A DNA stretch of 45,117 nt from Aeromonadaceae bacterium (GCA_021209335.1 JAJOIN010000104.1:1-45117); one strand, 5' to 3'; numbered from the stretch's first letter, positions 1 to 8,291 are shown. Notes: generated by a model not told the origin, from the letters alone. A program made the numbers and translations.

Positions 1-347
1 CTGACCAGCACACTGCGCCCGACATAGCCCTGCACCAGTTCGCGTGCGTCAGCGAGTTCATCCGCATCGCTACTGGCCACCATGGCCATGACGCCGACTT
101 TTGGATCTTCGGGCGGCTCGGACAGGATCACGTGCGCATCGAGATAGCGTTCTGTTGTTGCGGTTTCCACCCCCGCAAACGCCTTTCGGAGATGCACGGC
201 ACCGCCGGCATGGCTCAGGCTGCCGATATTGGAAAACAGCTCATTCAGCACGCCGTTTTGAACCTCAGACGCGGAGCGATAACCGCCGCCGTCATCGGTG
301 TCGGTCATGCGTTCGGCCTTGAGGAGTTTGATTTCAGAGCGCAGCAC
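1..347 (-). CDS. Hypothetical phage tail-region protein, cut by the window edge (C-terminus missing)
   Basis: The frame is open from a GTG at 347 to the left edge, giving 115 codons without a stop. I chose the GTG because a GGAG sits 7 bases upstream, inside the last codons of the preceding gene; an in-frame ATG at 308 is the alternative and would begin MTDTDDGGGY. The start lies 4 bases after the stop of the upstream gene, so translation is probably coupled. The visible part contains SASEVQNGVLNELFSNIG, then a mixed alpha/beta-looking stretch with VGVMAMVASSDADELADA. I do not recognise a named family. Position after the tape measure suggests a tail or tail-assembly role, which is inference only. 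Confidence 0.6.
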   Translation of the reverse strand, partial: MLRSEIKLLKAERMTDTDDGGGYRSASEVQNGVLNELFSNIGSLSHAGGAVHLRKAFAGVETATTERYLDAHVILSEPPEDPKVGVMAMVASSDADELADARELVQGYVGRSVLV

Positions 348-351
348 GGGG

Positions 352-735
352 TTACTCCACGGCAATGAGTTTGATGGTGATGTTTTGCAACTGTTGTGTG
401 TCGTCCGGGTCTGTCAGCTTGACGACCGGCTCAGCGGTGACGGGGGCACCGTTGCTGTAATCGAATGCGACCGTAAATGTGCGGCCGTCCCACAGTGTCA
501 GGGTGAGGCTGTCGGGGTTGCTGTCGGCTAAGGCGCGCAACGTGGCGAACTCAGCACGCGTCATCCAGGCGCTGTCGCCACCGGTGAGCGTCACCGGGCG
601 TCCGGCCAGGCGCTCAGATACGGTGCGCAGCAGCGCACCACCGGCGCTGTAGTCGCGCTCTTCGACAAAGCGTGACCACGTGAATTCGTCCGTCCATTCA
701 AAGTCATCAGTGAGTGTCAGGGTGTCGATCTGCAT
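352..735 (-). CDS. Hypothetical phage tail-region protein (127 aa)
   Basis: A 127-residue acidic protein starting MQIDTLTLTDDFEWTDEFTW. It looks mostly beta: short alternating hydrophobic strands such as SLTLTLWDGRTFTVAFDY and ITIKLIAVE, as often seen in small tail or baseplate proteins. Its ATG overlaps the TGA of the upstream tape-measure-like frame (TGATG), indicating translational coupling, and its own end carries the ribosome-binding site of the next gene. There is no signal peptide, membrane segment or recognisable catalytic motif. I cannot name a family. The phage assignment rests on context and on the tightly coupled gene order. Confidence 0.6.
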   Translation of the reverse strand: MQIDTLTLTDDFEWTDEFTWSRFVEERDYSAGGALLRTVSERLAGRPVTLTGGDSAWMTRAEFATLRALADSNPDSLTLTLWDGRTFTVAFDYSNGAPVTAEPVVKLTDPDDTQQLQNITIKLIAVE

Positions 736-1799
736 CAGGCGATACTCACGCTGTCCAATGTGCCGAGCTTCGCCAGCAGCGAGTCCAAGGCATCTTCGGT
801 TGTGGGGATGGAAACCGTGCTGCCACCGACCTCGAGGCGCAGCGTCGCCGTTTTGCTGCTGGCAGCGCTACTGGTCGATGATTCGGTGGTGGTGGTCGAC
901 GTGGTGCTACTTGATGAGGACGAACTGGACGCACTCGCGGCCTTGGCTTTGGCTTCGTCCAGTTGCAACTTGCCAACCTTATCCAGCAGGCTGAGCGCTT
1001 CATTGAGTGAGGCGATGGCCGATTTGTCACCGTAGGCCTGCGCCTCGGCAAGCTGGCTCTGAAGCGTGGCGCGCCGCTGCTCCAACTGGAGTTTGGCCAC
1101 AGTGACGTAATCGCCCTTAAGGTTTGCCAGCTCTTCGCGTAGCGATGCCACACTGTCCGCTGCCGATTCTTCCAGCGACTGCATCGCGTTTTTCGCAGCC
1201 GTGATTTCAGACGTGATGTTGCTCAGGTCTGAGTCGTTGAGCAGGTCCAGGCTATCCACGGTGCGCTCTGCACGGGTGATCCAGTCGGCGGTGGCGGTGC
1301 CGGCGCCGTTGGAGGAGCCGGAGGCAAAGGGCGCGGTCAGGTAGTCGGCGTTATAGGGGCTCTCGGCGCGGCCATAGTGACCACGCTGCATGCCGCCATT
1401 GGCCATCGGCGGCATATTGGTCTTGCCCAGGCAGATCGCCCCGGCGGCGCGCAGCCGCTCTATGGTGAAGGCGTCGCGCTGGGCCACCAGATCCTTGAAC
1501 GCCGGGCTGCCGGAGGCGGCGGTCAGCCCCTTGACCAGATAGCTGTCTTTGGCGGTGTAGGGAATGCCGTCCAGCGGGCCCAGGGTCTCGCCGCGGGCAC
1601 GGCGCGCATCCGAGGCGGCGGCTTCTTTGAGCGCATCTGGGTTGCGCACCACGACGGCGTTGAGCTTGGTGGCCGTCGCGGGGCCATCATAGGCGTCGAT
1701 CCGCGCCAGATAGGCTTGCACCAGTTCAACCGCCGTGGTGCGGCCGGATTCGAGCGCGGCACGCAGCTCGGCAATGGATACTTCGGTCACGTCAATCAT
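735..1799 (-). CDS. Chimeric ORF: amidase N-terminus fused to phage tape-measure C-terminus (354 aa)
   Basis: Residues 1-171 are the N-terminal part of an amidase-signature enzyme: SIAELRAALESGRTTAVELVQ, DGIPYTAKDSY (the lysine at 84 fits the catalytic Lys) and FASGSSNGAGTATA (the cis-Ser region). The family then continues with the segment that carries the nucleophilic serine; here it is absent and from about residue 172 the protein changes character. Residues 172-354 are a long helical, probably coiled-coil segment (DWITRAERTVDSLDLL onwards), a Ser/Thr low-complexity linker at about 288-315 and a short C-terminal domain, as in tape-measure proteins. The start ATG has AGAGG upstream, which is the host amidase signal. 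The amidase half cannot be active. This is either a real deletion or recombination joining a prophage to the host gene, or an assembly misjoin. Confidence 0.75.
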   Translation of the reverse strand: MIDVTEVSIAELRAALESGRTTAVELVQAYLARIDAYDGPATATKLNAVVVRNPDALKEAAASDARRARGETLGPLDGIPYTAKDSYLVKGLTAASGSPAFKDLVAQRDAFTIERLRAAGAICLGKTNMPPMANGGMQRGHYGRAESPYNADYLTAPFASGSSNGAGTATADWITRAERTVDSLDLLNDSDLSNITSEITAAKNAMQSLEESAADSVASLREELANLKGDYVTVAKLQLEQRRATLQSQLAEAQAYGDKSAIASLNEALSLLDKVGKLQLDEAKAKAASASSSSSSSSTTSTTTTESSTSSAASSKTATLRLEVGGSTVSIPTTEDALDSLLAKLGTLDSVSIA

Positions 1800-1908
1800 G
1801 CTGGACCTCTTAAAAAATGTTCATGTGAATTCAGCAAAGCAGAGGCTATCTTCCCGTTTCAACGGCAGGGCTGGTTAGCGTCTGAAACAGCAAGGGCTCC
1901 TCTGCCAA

Positions 1909-1930
1909 CCTCCCCCTTGGCCGGGGGAGG
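1909..1930 (-). terminator. GC-rich hairpin downstream of aguA
   Basis: Perfect 8-bp stem CCTCCCCC (1909-1916) with GGGGGAGG (1923-1930), loop TTGGCC. It starts 18 bases after the aguA stop on the minus strand but has no U-run, so it may be a weak terminator or a REP-like intergenic hairpin rather than a classical Rho-independent terminator. Confidence 0.4.
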
Positions 1931-1947
1931 CGCAACCGTATCCAGCG

Positions 1948-3042
1948 CTATTTGCCGCTGGGGATCTGCTGGGTGATGCAGTGGATATTGCCACCGCCCA
2001 GCAGTATCTCCCGGGCCGGTATCCCTATGACCAGGTGTTGGGGGAAGATCTCTTCGAGCTTGGCCTGGGCCAGATCGTCAGTAGCCGGGTCGAGCAGCGG
2101 ATAGACGATGCGATCGTTGGTGATCAGGAAGTTCACATAAGAGCCCGCCAGACGGTGGCCGGAGTCGCGCGGTACGCCGCTGCCATCCACCACGCCTTGC
2201 GCCTCTTCGGCACTGCAGAACAGCGGGCCCGGTTGCGGGAGCCGCCAGACTTTCAGCTTGCGGCCCTGAGCATCGGTCGTGTTCTCCAGCACCTCCAGCG
2301 CCGCCTTGGAGCGGGCATACTGGGGGTCGTTCTCATCATCGGTCCAGGTGAGGATCACCTCGCCGGGGCGGGCGAAGCAGGCCATGTTGTCGATGTGGCC
2401 GTCGGTCTCGTCCAGGTAGACGCCTTCCTCCAGCCAGATCACCTTCTCGATGTTGAGATAGTCACGCAGGTGCTGCTCGATCTGCGCCTGGCTCAGGTGC
2501 GGATTGCGGTTGGCATTGAGTAGGCACTCGGCGGTGGTCAGGCAGGTGCCTTCGCCATCGACGTGGATGGAGCCGCCTTCGAGGATCAGCGGCGCCTGGT
2601 AGCGGTCGAAACCGTGGGTCGCCAGCATCTGGCGGGCGACCTGCTCGTCCTGCTCCCAGGGGAAGTAGAGGCCGCCGTGGTGGCCGCCCCAGGCGTTGAA
2701 GCCCCAGTCCACACCACGGCAGTGGCCCTGACCGTCGATCACCAGGGTCGGGCCGGTATCCCGGGCCCAGCAGTCGTCGCTGGCCATGGGCACCAGGGTG
2801 ACGGCGGCGGGCATGATCTCCCGTGCCGCCGCCAGGTGCTCGGGCGGTACCGCCATGTAGACGGGGGTGGCACCGCCGATGGCCTTGGCCACCTGGGCGA
2901 AGGTGGCCTGGGCGTAACGGCCGGCCTCCCGCCAGTTGTCCGGGCGGAAGGGCCAGATCATCCAGACCGCCTGTTGCGGTGCCCATTCAGCGGGCATAAA
3001 GAAACCGTCGGCGGCAGGCAGGGTATTCAACAGTTTGCTCAT
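1948..3042 (-). CDS. aguA: Agmatine deiminase
   Basis: AguA hydrolyses agmatine to N-carbamoylputrescine and ammonia, feeding putrescine synthesis from arginine; it acts in the cytoplasm. The 364-residue length is normal for the family. The PPADI-fold guanidine-deiminase motifs are visible: CWARDTGP near residue 90, [12 protein letters not shown] near 153, [11 protein letters not shown] near 214, and [11 protein letters not shown] at the C-terminus with the nucleophilic Cys at about 355. The ATG start has AGGAG 7 bases upstream. The gene diverges from a LysR-type regulator and is followed, 148 bases downstream, by the amidase fragment; an intact amidase acting on the carbamoyl product would have made sense there. 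No aguB (N-carbamoylputrescine amidohydrolase) is in the window. Confidence 0.95.
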   Translation of the reverse strand: MSKLLNTLPAADGFFMPAEWAPQQAVWMIWPFRPDNWREAGRYAQATFAQVAKAIGGATPVYMAVPPEHLAAAREIMPAAVTLVPMASDDCWARDTGPTLVIDGQGHCRGVDWGFNAWGGHHGGLYFPWEQDEQVARQMLATHGFDRYQAPLILEGGSIHVDGEGTCLTTAECLLNANRNPHLSQAQIEQHLRDYLNIEKVIWLEEGVYLDETDGHIDNMACFARPGEVILTWTDDENDPQYARSKAALEVLENTTDAQGRKLKVWRLPQPGPLFCSAEEAQGVVDGSGVPRDSGHRLAGSYVNFLITNDRIVYPLLDPATDDLAQAKLEEIFPQHLVIGIPAREILLGGGNIHCITQQIPSGK

Positions 3043-3240
3043 TACAGACTCCTCGCGCTGGTTGGCGGCGGCCAGAACAGCGACAACGGGCGGGCAAGGA
3101 CCGCCACTGGGTTAGAAGATGGGCTGCTCGCCGCCGGCGGTCAGCCTTCTGCACCCCCCGTTACGGATGCGGCGGGTTGCCCCTGTGCCGTTCAGGTCGG
3201 TGCATCGCGGGGCGCTCACGCACCGCCAAGCCTAGGTGAG

Positions 3241-3270
3241 AGTGTAGGAACTTGTGCCATCATCCATCAA
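3241..3270 (-). promoter_or_regulatory. Predicted sigma-70 promoter of aguA
   Basis: On the minus strand TTGATG (3265-3270) and TACACT (3241-3246) are separated by 18 bases, pointing at aguA, with a leader of about 190 bases. The hexamers match consensus at 4 and 4-5 positions. The inverted repeat at 3271-3297 lies immediately upstream of the -35, the usual place for a LysR activator. Confidence 0.5.
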
Positions 3271-3297
3271 ATGAATATTATTAATTGCCTTATTCGT
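3271..3297. promoter_or_regulatory. Candidate LysR-regulator binding site between aguA and the regulator
   Basis: Imperfect inverted repeat ATGAATA (3271-3277) and TTATTCGT (3290-3297) in an AT-rich island within a GC-rich intergenic region. It sits between the divergent genes, just upstream of the predicted aguA -35 and just ahead of the regulator's ribosome-binding site. LysR-type regulators typically bind such a dyad and both activate the divergent gene and repress themselves. Confidence 0.4.
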
Positions 3298-3311
3298 GTG
3301 GAGAATGATGG

Positions 3312-4223
3312 ATGAAGCTGCACCAACTGGACTTGAATCTGCTGCTGGCGCTGGATGCCCTGATGCAGGAGCGTAATGTCACTCGGGCGGCGGAGCGCCT
3401 CTTCATCAGCCAGCCGGCCATGAGTCATGCCCTCAATCGCTTGCGGCGCTTCTTCGATGACCCGCTCTTGGTGCGGACTCCCCAGGGCATGCTGCCGACC
3501 CCCCGGGCCCAGGGGCTGCATCAGGGGGTACGTCAGGCCTTGCTGCTGTTGGAGCAGCAACTGAGCGCCCCGGCGGCCTTCGATCCCCAGACCAGCCAGC
3601 GGCGCTTTGTCATCAGCACCACCGACTATGTGGAATGTGTGCTGATCCCGCCATTGATTGCCCAGCTCAGGGCGCTGGCCCCCGGGGTTCACATAGAAAT
3701 CGGCATACTGCGGGATCATCTGCCGGAGGCGGAGCTGGCCGAGGGCAGCATAGATTTGGTGCTGGGCTTCGATGAATACATGCAGGTGCCGCCTCACCTG
3801 AGCCGGGAGACCTGGTTGACCGAGCCCTTGAGCGGCCTGGTGCGGCGGGATCACCCCCAGATAGGCGCGGCGCTGAGCCTGGCCGAGTTGATCGAGACGC
3901 CCCATGTGTTTCACTCGCCGCTGGGTACCCGGGACTCCATCGTCGATCAGTACCTGGCCGGCCAGGGGCTGAGCCGGCGCATCTCGGTGAACAGCCAAAG
4001 CTATATGTCGGCGGCGGCCATTGTCAGCCAGACCGACTACCTGCTGGTGCTGCCGGCCAAGGTGGCCGCCCTGCTGGCGGCGGCCTGGCCGCTGCGCCAG
4101 GTGGCGCTGCCCAGCGCCATGCCCAGCTATCACCTCAACTGTGTCTGGCATCCGGTGCAGGATGCCCAGCCGGCCCTGCGCTGGCTCAAGGAGGTGATGC
4201 AGGGGCTGGTGAAATGCAGCTGA
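3312..4223 (+). CDS. LysR-type transcriptional regulator, probable regulator of aguA
   Basis: A 303-residue LysR-family regulator. Residues 5-65 form the winged helix-turn-helix (LDLNLLLALDALMQERNVTRAAERLFISQPAMSHALNRLR), followed by a linker helix and a periplasmic-binding-protein-like effector domain at about 90-300. The ATG has GGAG 8 bases upstream; the frame is only 12 bases downstream of the candidate operator. Divergent orientation from aguA is the classical LysR arrangement, so agmatine or a related amine is a plausible inducer; this is inference. The domain resembles the NodD/PcpR-like group by its N-terminal MKLHQLDLNLLLALDAL pattern. Confidence 0.9.
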   Translation: MKLHQLDLNLLLALDALMQERNVTRAAERLFISQPAMSHALNRLRRFFDDPLLVRTPQGMLPTPRAQGLHQGVRQALLLLEQQLSAPAAFDPQTSQRRFVISTTDYVECVLIPPLIAQLRALAPGVHIEIGILRDHLPEAELAEGSIDLVLGFDEYMQVPPHLSRETWLTEPLSGLVRRDHPQIGAALSLAELIETPHVFHSPLGTRDSIVDQYLAGQGLSRRISVNSQSYMSAAAIVSQTDYLLVLPAKVAALLAAAWPLRQVALPSAMPSYHLNCVWHPVQDAQPALRWLKEVMQGLVKCS

Positions 4224-4392
4224 CCTGTTAGATTTTTTGTCAAATTGTTATCCATGAGTTTTCTATCGGTTGCACCGCTCGGAACGTTCGATTTTTATCT
4301 CAGTTTGAGCGGTCTGGCATTCTTTTTTATGAGGGGCTCGGGTAAGATGTCTGCCGGCTGAATGTTTATTACCCAGTGGCAGGAGCAACGGA

Positions 4393-5958
4393 ATGACATC
4401 CCATCCGCAGTCTGGACAGGAACGACACTTCTCTGATCAGCACAACCTTATCTCCACCACCGATCTGCAAAGCCGGATCACCTACGCCAACTCCCACTTT
4501 TGCGACATCGCCGGCTATCAGGCCGAGGAGCTGGAGGGGGCGCTGCACAACATAGTGCGCCATGCGGACATGCCCGCCGCCGCCTTCAACGATCTCTGGG
4601 TACACATGAAGGCCAAAAAGAGCTGGATGGGGCTGGTGAAGAACCGTTGCAAGAACGGTGACTACTACTGGGTCAACGCCTATGTCACCCCCATACTGGA
4701 CGCCGATGGCCAGGTGCGGGAGTACCAGTCGGTGCGCAGCCGTCCCTCCCGGGAGGAGGTGGCGCAGGCCGAGCGGCTTTATCAGGATATTCAGCAGGGC
4801 AAGCTGCCTCGGGCCCTGCGCTGGCCGGCGCTCCGGGTGGGCTGGCTGAACCAGGCGATGGGCCTGGGCGCCCTGCTGCTCACCGCCCTGGCGTTCTGGT
4901 TGCCACAACAGGGGCCCCTGCTGGGCGGGGCCGCCTCGCTGTTGCTGTTGCAGCTGGGGTTTGGCCTCTGGTGGTCCGGCAAGCTCAACCAGTTGGCTAA
5001 GGTGGCGCGGGAGGGGTTTGATACCGAGCTGGCCCAAGTCATCTACACGGGGCGGCGGGATGAGCTGGCCGCCATCGAGCTGGCGCTGCGCATGAAGCAG
5101 GCCGAGCTGCGGGCCGTGGTGGGACGCACCGGCGACACCAGTGAGCTGATCCTGCAGGAGGCCGAAAATGACATGGCCAACATCCGTGGTATCACAGATA
5201 AGTTGGAGTGCCAGCTGACGGAGACGGATCAGCTGGCCACGGCCATCAATGAGATGAGCTCCTCGATTCGCGAGGTGGCCGGCAATGCCGGGGCGGCCTC
5301 CGACCTGGTGGAGCTGGCTCGCCAGACCTCGGCCCAGGGGCGGCAGAGCGTGGACACCACCATCGCCTCGGTCAACCGGCTGCACGATGAGCTGGAGCAG
5401 TCCCAGCGGGTGATCACCGAGCTGGCCGATAACAGCCGGCGCATCGACAGCATACTGGAGGTGATCGATAGCATTGCCGATCAGACCAACCTGCTGGCCC
5501 TCAATGCCGCCATAGAGGCGGCCCGCGCCGGCGAGGCGGGACGGGGATTTGCCGTGGTGGCGGACGAGATCCGCTCCTTGGCCCTCAAGACCCAGCGCTC
5601 CACCGAAGAGATACAGCAGATGATCCGCCAGCTGCAACAATCCGCCGGGGTGGCGGTGGCCAGCATGGCGAAGGGGGCCGAGCGTTCGGAAACCTGTCGC
5701 CAGCAGGCGGTGGCCACCGGCAAGGTGCTTGAGGAGATCAACCTCATGCTGGATCAGGTCACCGATACCAGCCATCAGATCGCCAGCGCCGTGGCTCAGC
5801 AGGCGGATGTGACCGAGGAGATCAACCGCAACGTGCATAACATCCGCGGCCTGGCCGGCGATACCACCCGCAACAGCCACAAGGCGGTGGATCAGATCAG
5901 TCTGCTGGTGCATCGGCTGGAAGGGCTGGCCCGCCTGATCCAGCAGTTCCAACGCTGA
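4393..5958 (+). CDS. aer: Aer-like PAS-domain methyl-accepting chemotaxis protein
   Basis: A 521-residue energy/redox taxis receptor. Residues about 18-115 form a PAS domain ([21 protein letters not shown], then [15 protein letters not shown]), which in Aer binds FAD and senses redox state from the cytoplasmic side. Two hydrophobic segments at about 154-170 and 176-194 form a membrane hairpin with little periplasmic sequence. The C-terminal signalling domain carries the highly conserved hairpin tip [20 protein letters not shown], which contacts CheA/CheW. There is no obvious C-terminal CheR-binding pentapeptide. The ATG has AGGAG 7 bases upstream. No chemotaxis kinase genes are nearby, so this is a stand-alone receptor gene. 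The symbol follows domain architecture; several paralogues are usual in marine gammaproteobacteria. Confidence 0.9.
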   Translation: MTSHPQSGQERHFSDQHNLISTTDLQSRITYANSHFCDIAGYQAEELEGALHNIVRHADMPAAAFNDLWVHMKAKKSWMGLVKNRCKNGDYYWVNAYVTPILDADGQVREYQSVRSRPSREEVAQAERLYQDIQQGKLPRALRWPALRVGWLNQAMGLGALLLTALAFWLPQQGPLLGGAASLLLLQLGFGLWWSGKLNQLAKVAREGFDTELAQVIYTGRRDELAAIELALRMKQAELRAVVGRTGDTSELILQEAENDMANIRGITDKLECQLTETDQLATAINEMSSSIREVAGNAGAASDLVELARQTSAQGRQSVDTTIASVNRLHDELEQSQRVITELADNSRRIDSILEVIDSIADQTNLLALNAAIEAARAGEAGRGFAVVADEIRSLALKTQRSTEEIQQMIRQLQQSAGVAVASMAKGAERSETCRQQAVATGKVLEEINLMLDQVTDTSHQIASAVAQQADVTEEINRNVHNIRGLAGDTTRNSHKAVDQISLLVHRLEGLARLIQQFQR

Positions 5959-5962
5959 GCCC

Positions 5963-5988
5963 GGTGTGCCAGCGAGGGCTGGCACACC
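5963..5988 (+). terminator. Hairpin terminating the chemoreceptor gene
   Basis: Perfect 11-bp stem GGTGTGCCAGC (5963-5973) with GCTGGCACACC (5978-5988) and a GAGG loop, beginning 4 bases after the stop codon. Only a weak T tract follows, so termination efficiency is uncertain. Confidence 0.6.
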
Positions 5989-6035
5989 CCTTGCTATTCC
6001 CTGACCACTAGGCTCATAACCGTCAGGGAAACATC

Positions 6036-6617
6036 ATGAAACAGTGGAACACCTACTTTGGCCAATTTCGCTCTCTCAACTGGCTGATGATCTGGCTGCT
6101 GCTTTGCAGCGGTGGCCTGCTGCTGTTGCCGTTGGAGCAACTGGGCGAGCCGCTCTCTGCCTGGCAAGCCCAAGTGACCCTGCTGCTGTGGGCCGGCATG
6201 CTGGTGGCGCTGTCCTATTTTGTCAGCCAGGGGCTGCTCATCGGCTGGGATTGGCTGGTGGGGCGCGTGCGTAACCACTATCAGCAGGCCCGGCTGGAGC
6301 AGATGATCGCCTGCCTGGATTTCAACGAGAAGGCGGTGCTGCGGGAGTTCATCTTTCAGCGCAAGAGCGTCATCAATCTGCCGGTCACCGAGCCGGCCGT
6401 CAAAAATCTGTTGGACGCCGGCGTGCTGACCTACGCCTACGGTAATCCCCATCTGGAGGATGACATCCAGATCAAGGCGCTGATGATCGCTCTGCCGGCG
6501 CGTCCCTACATCACCTACCGGGTGCTGGGCCTGAGCAAGGGCAAGATGAGCGACGAGCAGATTGAGTACATCATGAACGCCCGGCCCAAGTATGCCTCCA
6601 AGGGGGCCCATCGCTAG
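6036..6617 (+). CDS. SieB-like (superinfection-exclusion B family) membrane protein
   Basis: A 193-residue protein with two hydrophobic helices at about 15-35 and 46-68 separated by a short loop, then a soluble cytoplasmic domain of about 110 residues (LDFNEKAVLREFIFQRKSV, LLDAGVLTYAYG). This layout, two N-terminal membrane helices and a small winged-helix-like domain, matches the SieB family named after a phage P22/lambda exclusion protein, but chromosomal members are common and their role is not established. The ATG has AGGGA about 7 bases upstream. A possible promoter TTGCTA-17-TCATAA (5991-6019) precedes it. Neighbours are a chemoreceptor and rlmF, with no phage genes next to it. The family call is from memory of the pattern, so moderate confidence. 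Confidence 0.55.
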   Translation: MKQWNTYFGQFRSLNWLMIWLLLCSGGLLLLPLEQLGEPLSAWQAQVTLLLWAGMLVALSYFVSQGLLIGWDWLVGRVRNHYQQARLEQMIACLDFNEKAVLREFIFQRKSVINLPVTEPAVKNLLDAGVLTYAYGNPHLEDDIQIKALMIALPARPYITYRVLGLSKGKMSDEQIEYIMNARPKYASKGAHR

Positions 6618-6684
6618 GCGCGTTTAGTCGACGGCGGGAATGGGCTACACTGACGGGCCCATTCCTCCGGCGTCGATCCTCACC

Positions 6685-7647
6685 ATGGCATCCATTCCCT
6701 CCGGCCTGCATCCCCGTAACCTGCATCAGGGCCGTTATGACTTCCCCCACCTGTTGGCGGTCAGCCCAGATCTGGCGGCCTTTGTGCAACCCAGCCCGCG
6801 CGGCGATCTGACCCTCAACTTCGCCGATCCGGCGGCGGTCAAGGCCCTCAATCAGGCCCTGCTGCTCGGCTATTACGGGCTGCAGCATTGGGATATTCCC
6901 GAGGGTTACCTCTGCCCGCCCATCCCGGGCCGGGCCGATTACCTGCACCATTTGGCGGATCTGCTGCAGACTGGCAAGGGGATAGCGCGTGGCCCGACCA
7001 TACGGGTGCTGGATGTGGGGGTGGGGGCCAACGCCATCTATCCCATCATCGGTCGGCACTGCTACGGCTGGTCGTTTGTCGGCGCCGACATAGATGCGGG
7101 CGCCCTGGCGGCGGTGGGGCGCTTGCGGCAGGTCAATCCGACCCTGGCGGCGGGATTGGAATGCCGTCATCAGCCGGATCCTCAGCAGCTGTTTGCCAAC
7201 ATCATCCGGCCCGGCGAGCTGTTCGATCTGACCCTGTGCAACCCGCCGTTTCATGCCTCGGCCGACGCGGCCGCAGCAGGGACCCGCCGCAAGCTGCGCA
7301 ATCTGGGGCTGGTCAAGGCCGGCCAGCACGCCGCCCCGGCGCTGAACTTTGGCGGCCAACACAACGAGCTGTGGTGCCCCGGTGGTGAGCGGGGTTTTGT
7401 GCTGCGGATGGTGGAGCAGAGCCAGGCGTTTGCCAGCCAGTGTCACTGGTTTAGCTGCCTGATCTCCAAGCAGGAGAATCTGGGGCCTGTGCGTCAGGCG
7501 CTGCAGCGGGCCGGCGCTCGGGATATCCGCGAGGTGAGCATGGCTCAGGGCAACAAACGCAGCCGTTTCCTCGCCTGGAGCTTCCTGCCGGCCAAGGTGC
7601 AGCAGGAGTGGCGCCGTTTTCGCTGGGCTCCCGTCAGCCAGCCGTAA
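6685..7647 (+). CDS. rlmF: 23S rRNA (adenine1618-N6)-methyltransferase RlmF
   Basis: RlmF methylates N6 of A1618 of 23S rRNA using S-adenosylmethionine. The family N-terminus GLHPRNLHQGRYDFP is clear. The Rossmann-fold methyltransferase core follows, with the SAM-binding loop VLDVGVGANAIYPI and the catalytic NPPF motif (LCNPPFHAS) typical of N6-adenine methylases. I start at the ATG at 6685 because the product then begins close to the family start; an in-frame ATG at 6640 would add 15 residues and overlaps the likely -10 (TACACT, about 6645). No strong Shine-Dalgarno precedes 6685. It is transcribed towards the PEP-CTERM genes and ends at their shared-type terminator. Confidence 0.92.
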   Translation: MASIPSGLHPRNLHQGRYDFPHLLAVSPDLAAFVQPSPRGDLTLNFADPAAVKALNQALLLGYYGLQHWDIPEGYLCPPIPGRADYLHHLADLLQTGKGIARGPTIRVLDVGVGANAIYPIIGRHCYGWSFVGADIDAGALAAVGRLRQVNPTLAAGLECRHQPDPQQLFANIIRPGELFDLTLCNPPFHASADAAAAGTRRKLRNLGLVKAGQHAAPALNFGGQHNELWCPGGERGFVLRMVEQSQAFASQCHWFSCLISKQENLGPVRQALQRAGARDIREVSMAQGNKRSRFLAWSFLPAKVQQEWRRFRWAPVSQP

Positions 7648-7651
7648 ACGG

Positions 7652-7688
7652 CAGGCAATAAAAAACCCCCATGACAGGGGGCCTTTGC
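7652..7688. repeat. 37-bp repeat copy 1, acting as terminator of the first PEP-CTERM gene
   Basis: A 37-base sequence found again, base for base, at 8507-8543. It contains a CCCCC-ATGACA-GGGGG hairpin (7666-7681) preceded by a run of six A on the plus strand. Read on the minus strand it is a hairpin followed by six T, a classical Rho-independent terminator for the leftward gene that ends at 7713. It also lies just after the rlmF stop, so it may stop rlmF transcripts too. Confidence 0.85.
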
Positions 7689-7712
7689 GATGTCACACCG
7701 GCAGCCAGCCGC

Positions 7713-8291
7713 TTACTTGGTGCGGGACAGCTCCCGACGACGGCGAGAGAGCAACAGCCCAAAGGCACCCAAGGCCAGCAACGCAACGCTTTCCGGCTCA
7801 GGAACGGCGGCCACATTGACGTTGCTCAGTTCCAGGGTGGAGTTGACGCCCTGATCTTGGAAATTGCTCACGGCGAAGGTGACTGTGCCCGGACCGTCAT
7901 TGGCCACCGTGTAGCTGAAGCTGCTCCAACCGGTGGAGCTGGTGTTGCCATTGGTGTTACCCAGCGAGGCCACATCAGACAGGGTATAGACGTCGTCGTT
8001 GTAGCTGAACAGGGCAAAGTCGTTATAGGGCAGGTAGTCGCTGCTGCTGAAGGACCAGTCAAAGCTGATGGTCGCGCCAGCGACCAGGTTGAATACCTGG
8101 CTCAGCAGTGAGCCGTTGGTGCCGCCCAGCGCGCTGGTATCGGTACCGCCATTGGTGTAGAGAGTGGCGTTGCTGCCGGTGATCTCGACGTTACCGGCGG
8201 CAACCCAGCTGCTCAGATCCTGCAGCTCGGCTTGCGCCGCGCCGCTCAGGCCGCTGGCCAGCAGGGCCAAGCCGATGAGGCTCTTGTTCAT
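7713..8291 (-). CDS. PEP-CTERM sorting-domain secreted protein (first copy)
   Basis: A 192-residue exported protein. Residues 1-21 are a Sec signal peptide (cleavage likely after AQA). The middle (about 25-160) is a beta-rich jelly-roll-like domain containing SFDWSFSSSDYLPYNDFALF and TGWSSFSYTV. The C-terminus is a textbook PEP-CTERM tail: VPEPESV, a hydrophobic helix ALLALGAFGLLL, then SRRRR. Such tails are processed by an EpsH-type exosortase and usually accompany exopolysaccharide production; no exosortase is in this window. The ATG has AAGGAAG upstream. It is paralogous to the next gene upstream. The exact function of the beta domain is unknown to me. Confidence 0.88.
   Translation of the reverse strand: MNKSLIGLALLASGLSGAAQAELQDLSSWVAAGNVEITGSNATLYTNGGTDTSALGGTNGSLLSQVFNLVAGATISFDWSFSSSDYLPYNDFALFSYNDDVYTLSDVASLGNTNGNTSSTGWSSFSYTVANDGPGTVTFAVSNFQDQGVNSTLELSNVNVAAVPEPESVALLALGAFGLLLSRRRRELSRTK

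Larger units (their letters stand above)
1..1286 (-). mobile_element. Prophage tail-module fragment joined to a host amidase gene
   Basis: Three consecutive leftward reading frames look like the end of a phage tail cluster: the C-terminal part of a tape-measure-like protein, a 127-residue protein and a protein cut by the window edge. They are packed in the phage manner: a TGATG stop/start overlap at 733-737, then a GTG start 4 bases after the next stop. The right limit is where homology changes inside one reading frame, from phage-like to amidase-like, at about 1284-1289. No integrase, attachment site or transposable-phage end is visible in the window. Calling this phage is an inference from protein character and packing; which phage group is not determined. 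Confidence 0.65.

Noticed and set aside
4369-5985. Long minus-strand frame of 538 codons opposite the chemoreceptor
   Set aside because: It is a GC-rich antisense shadow: Gly/His/Gln/Leu-rich with no family motif, while the plus strand is a complete Aer-like receptor.
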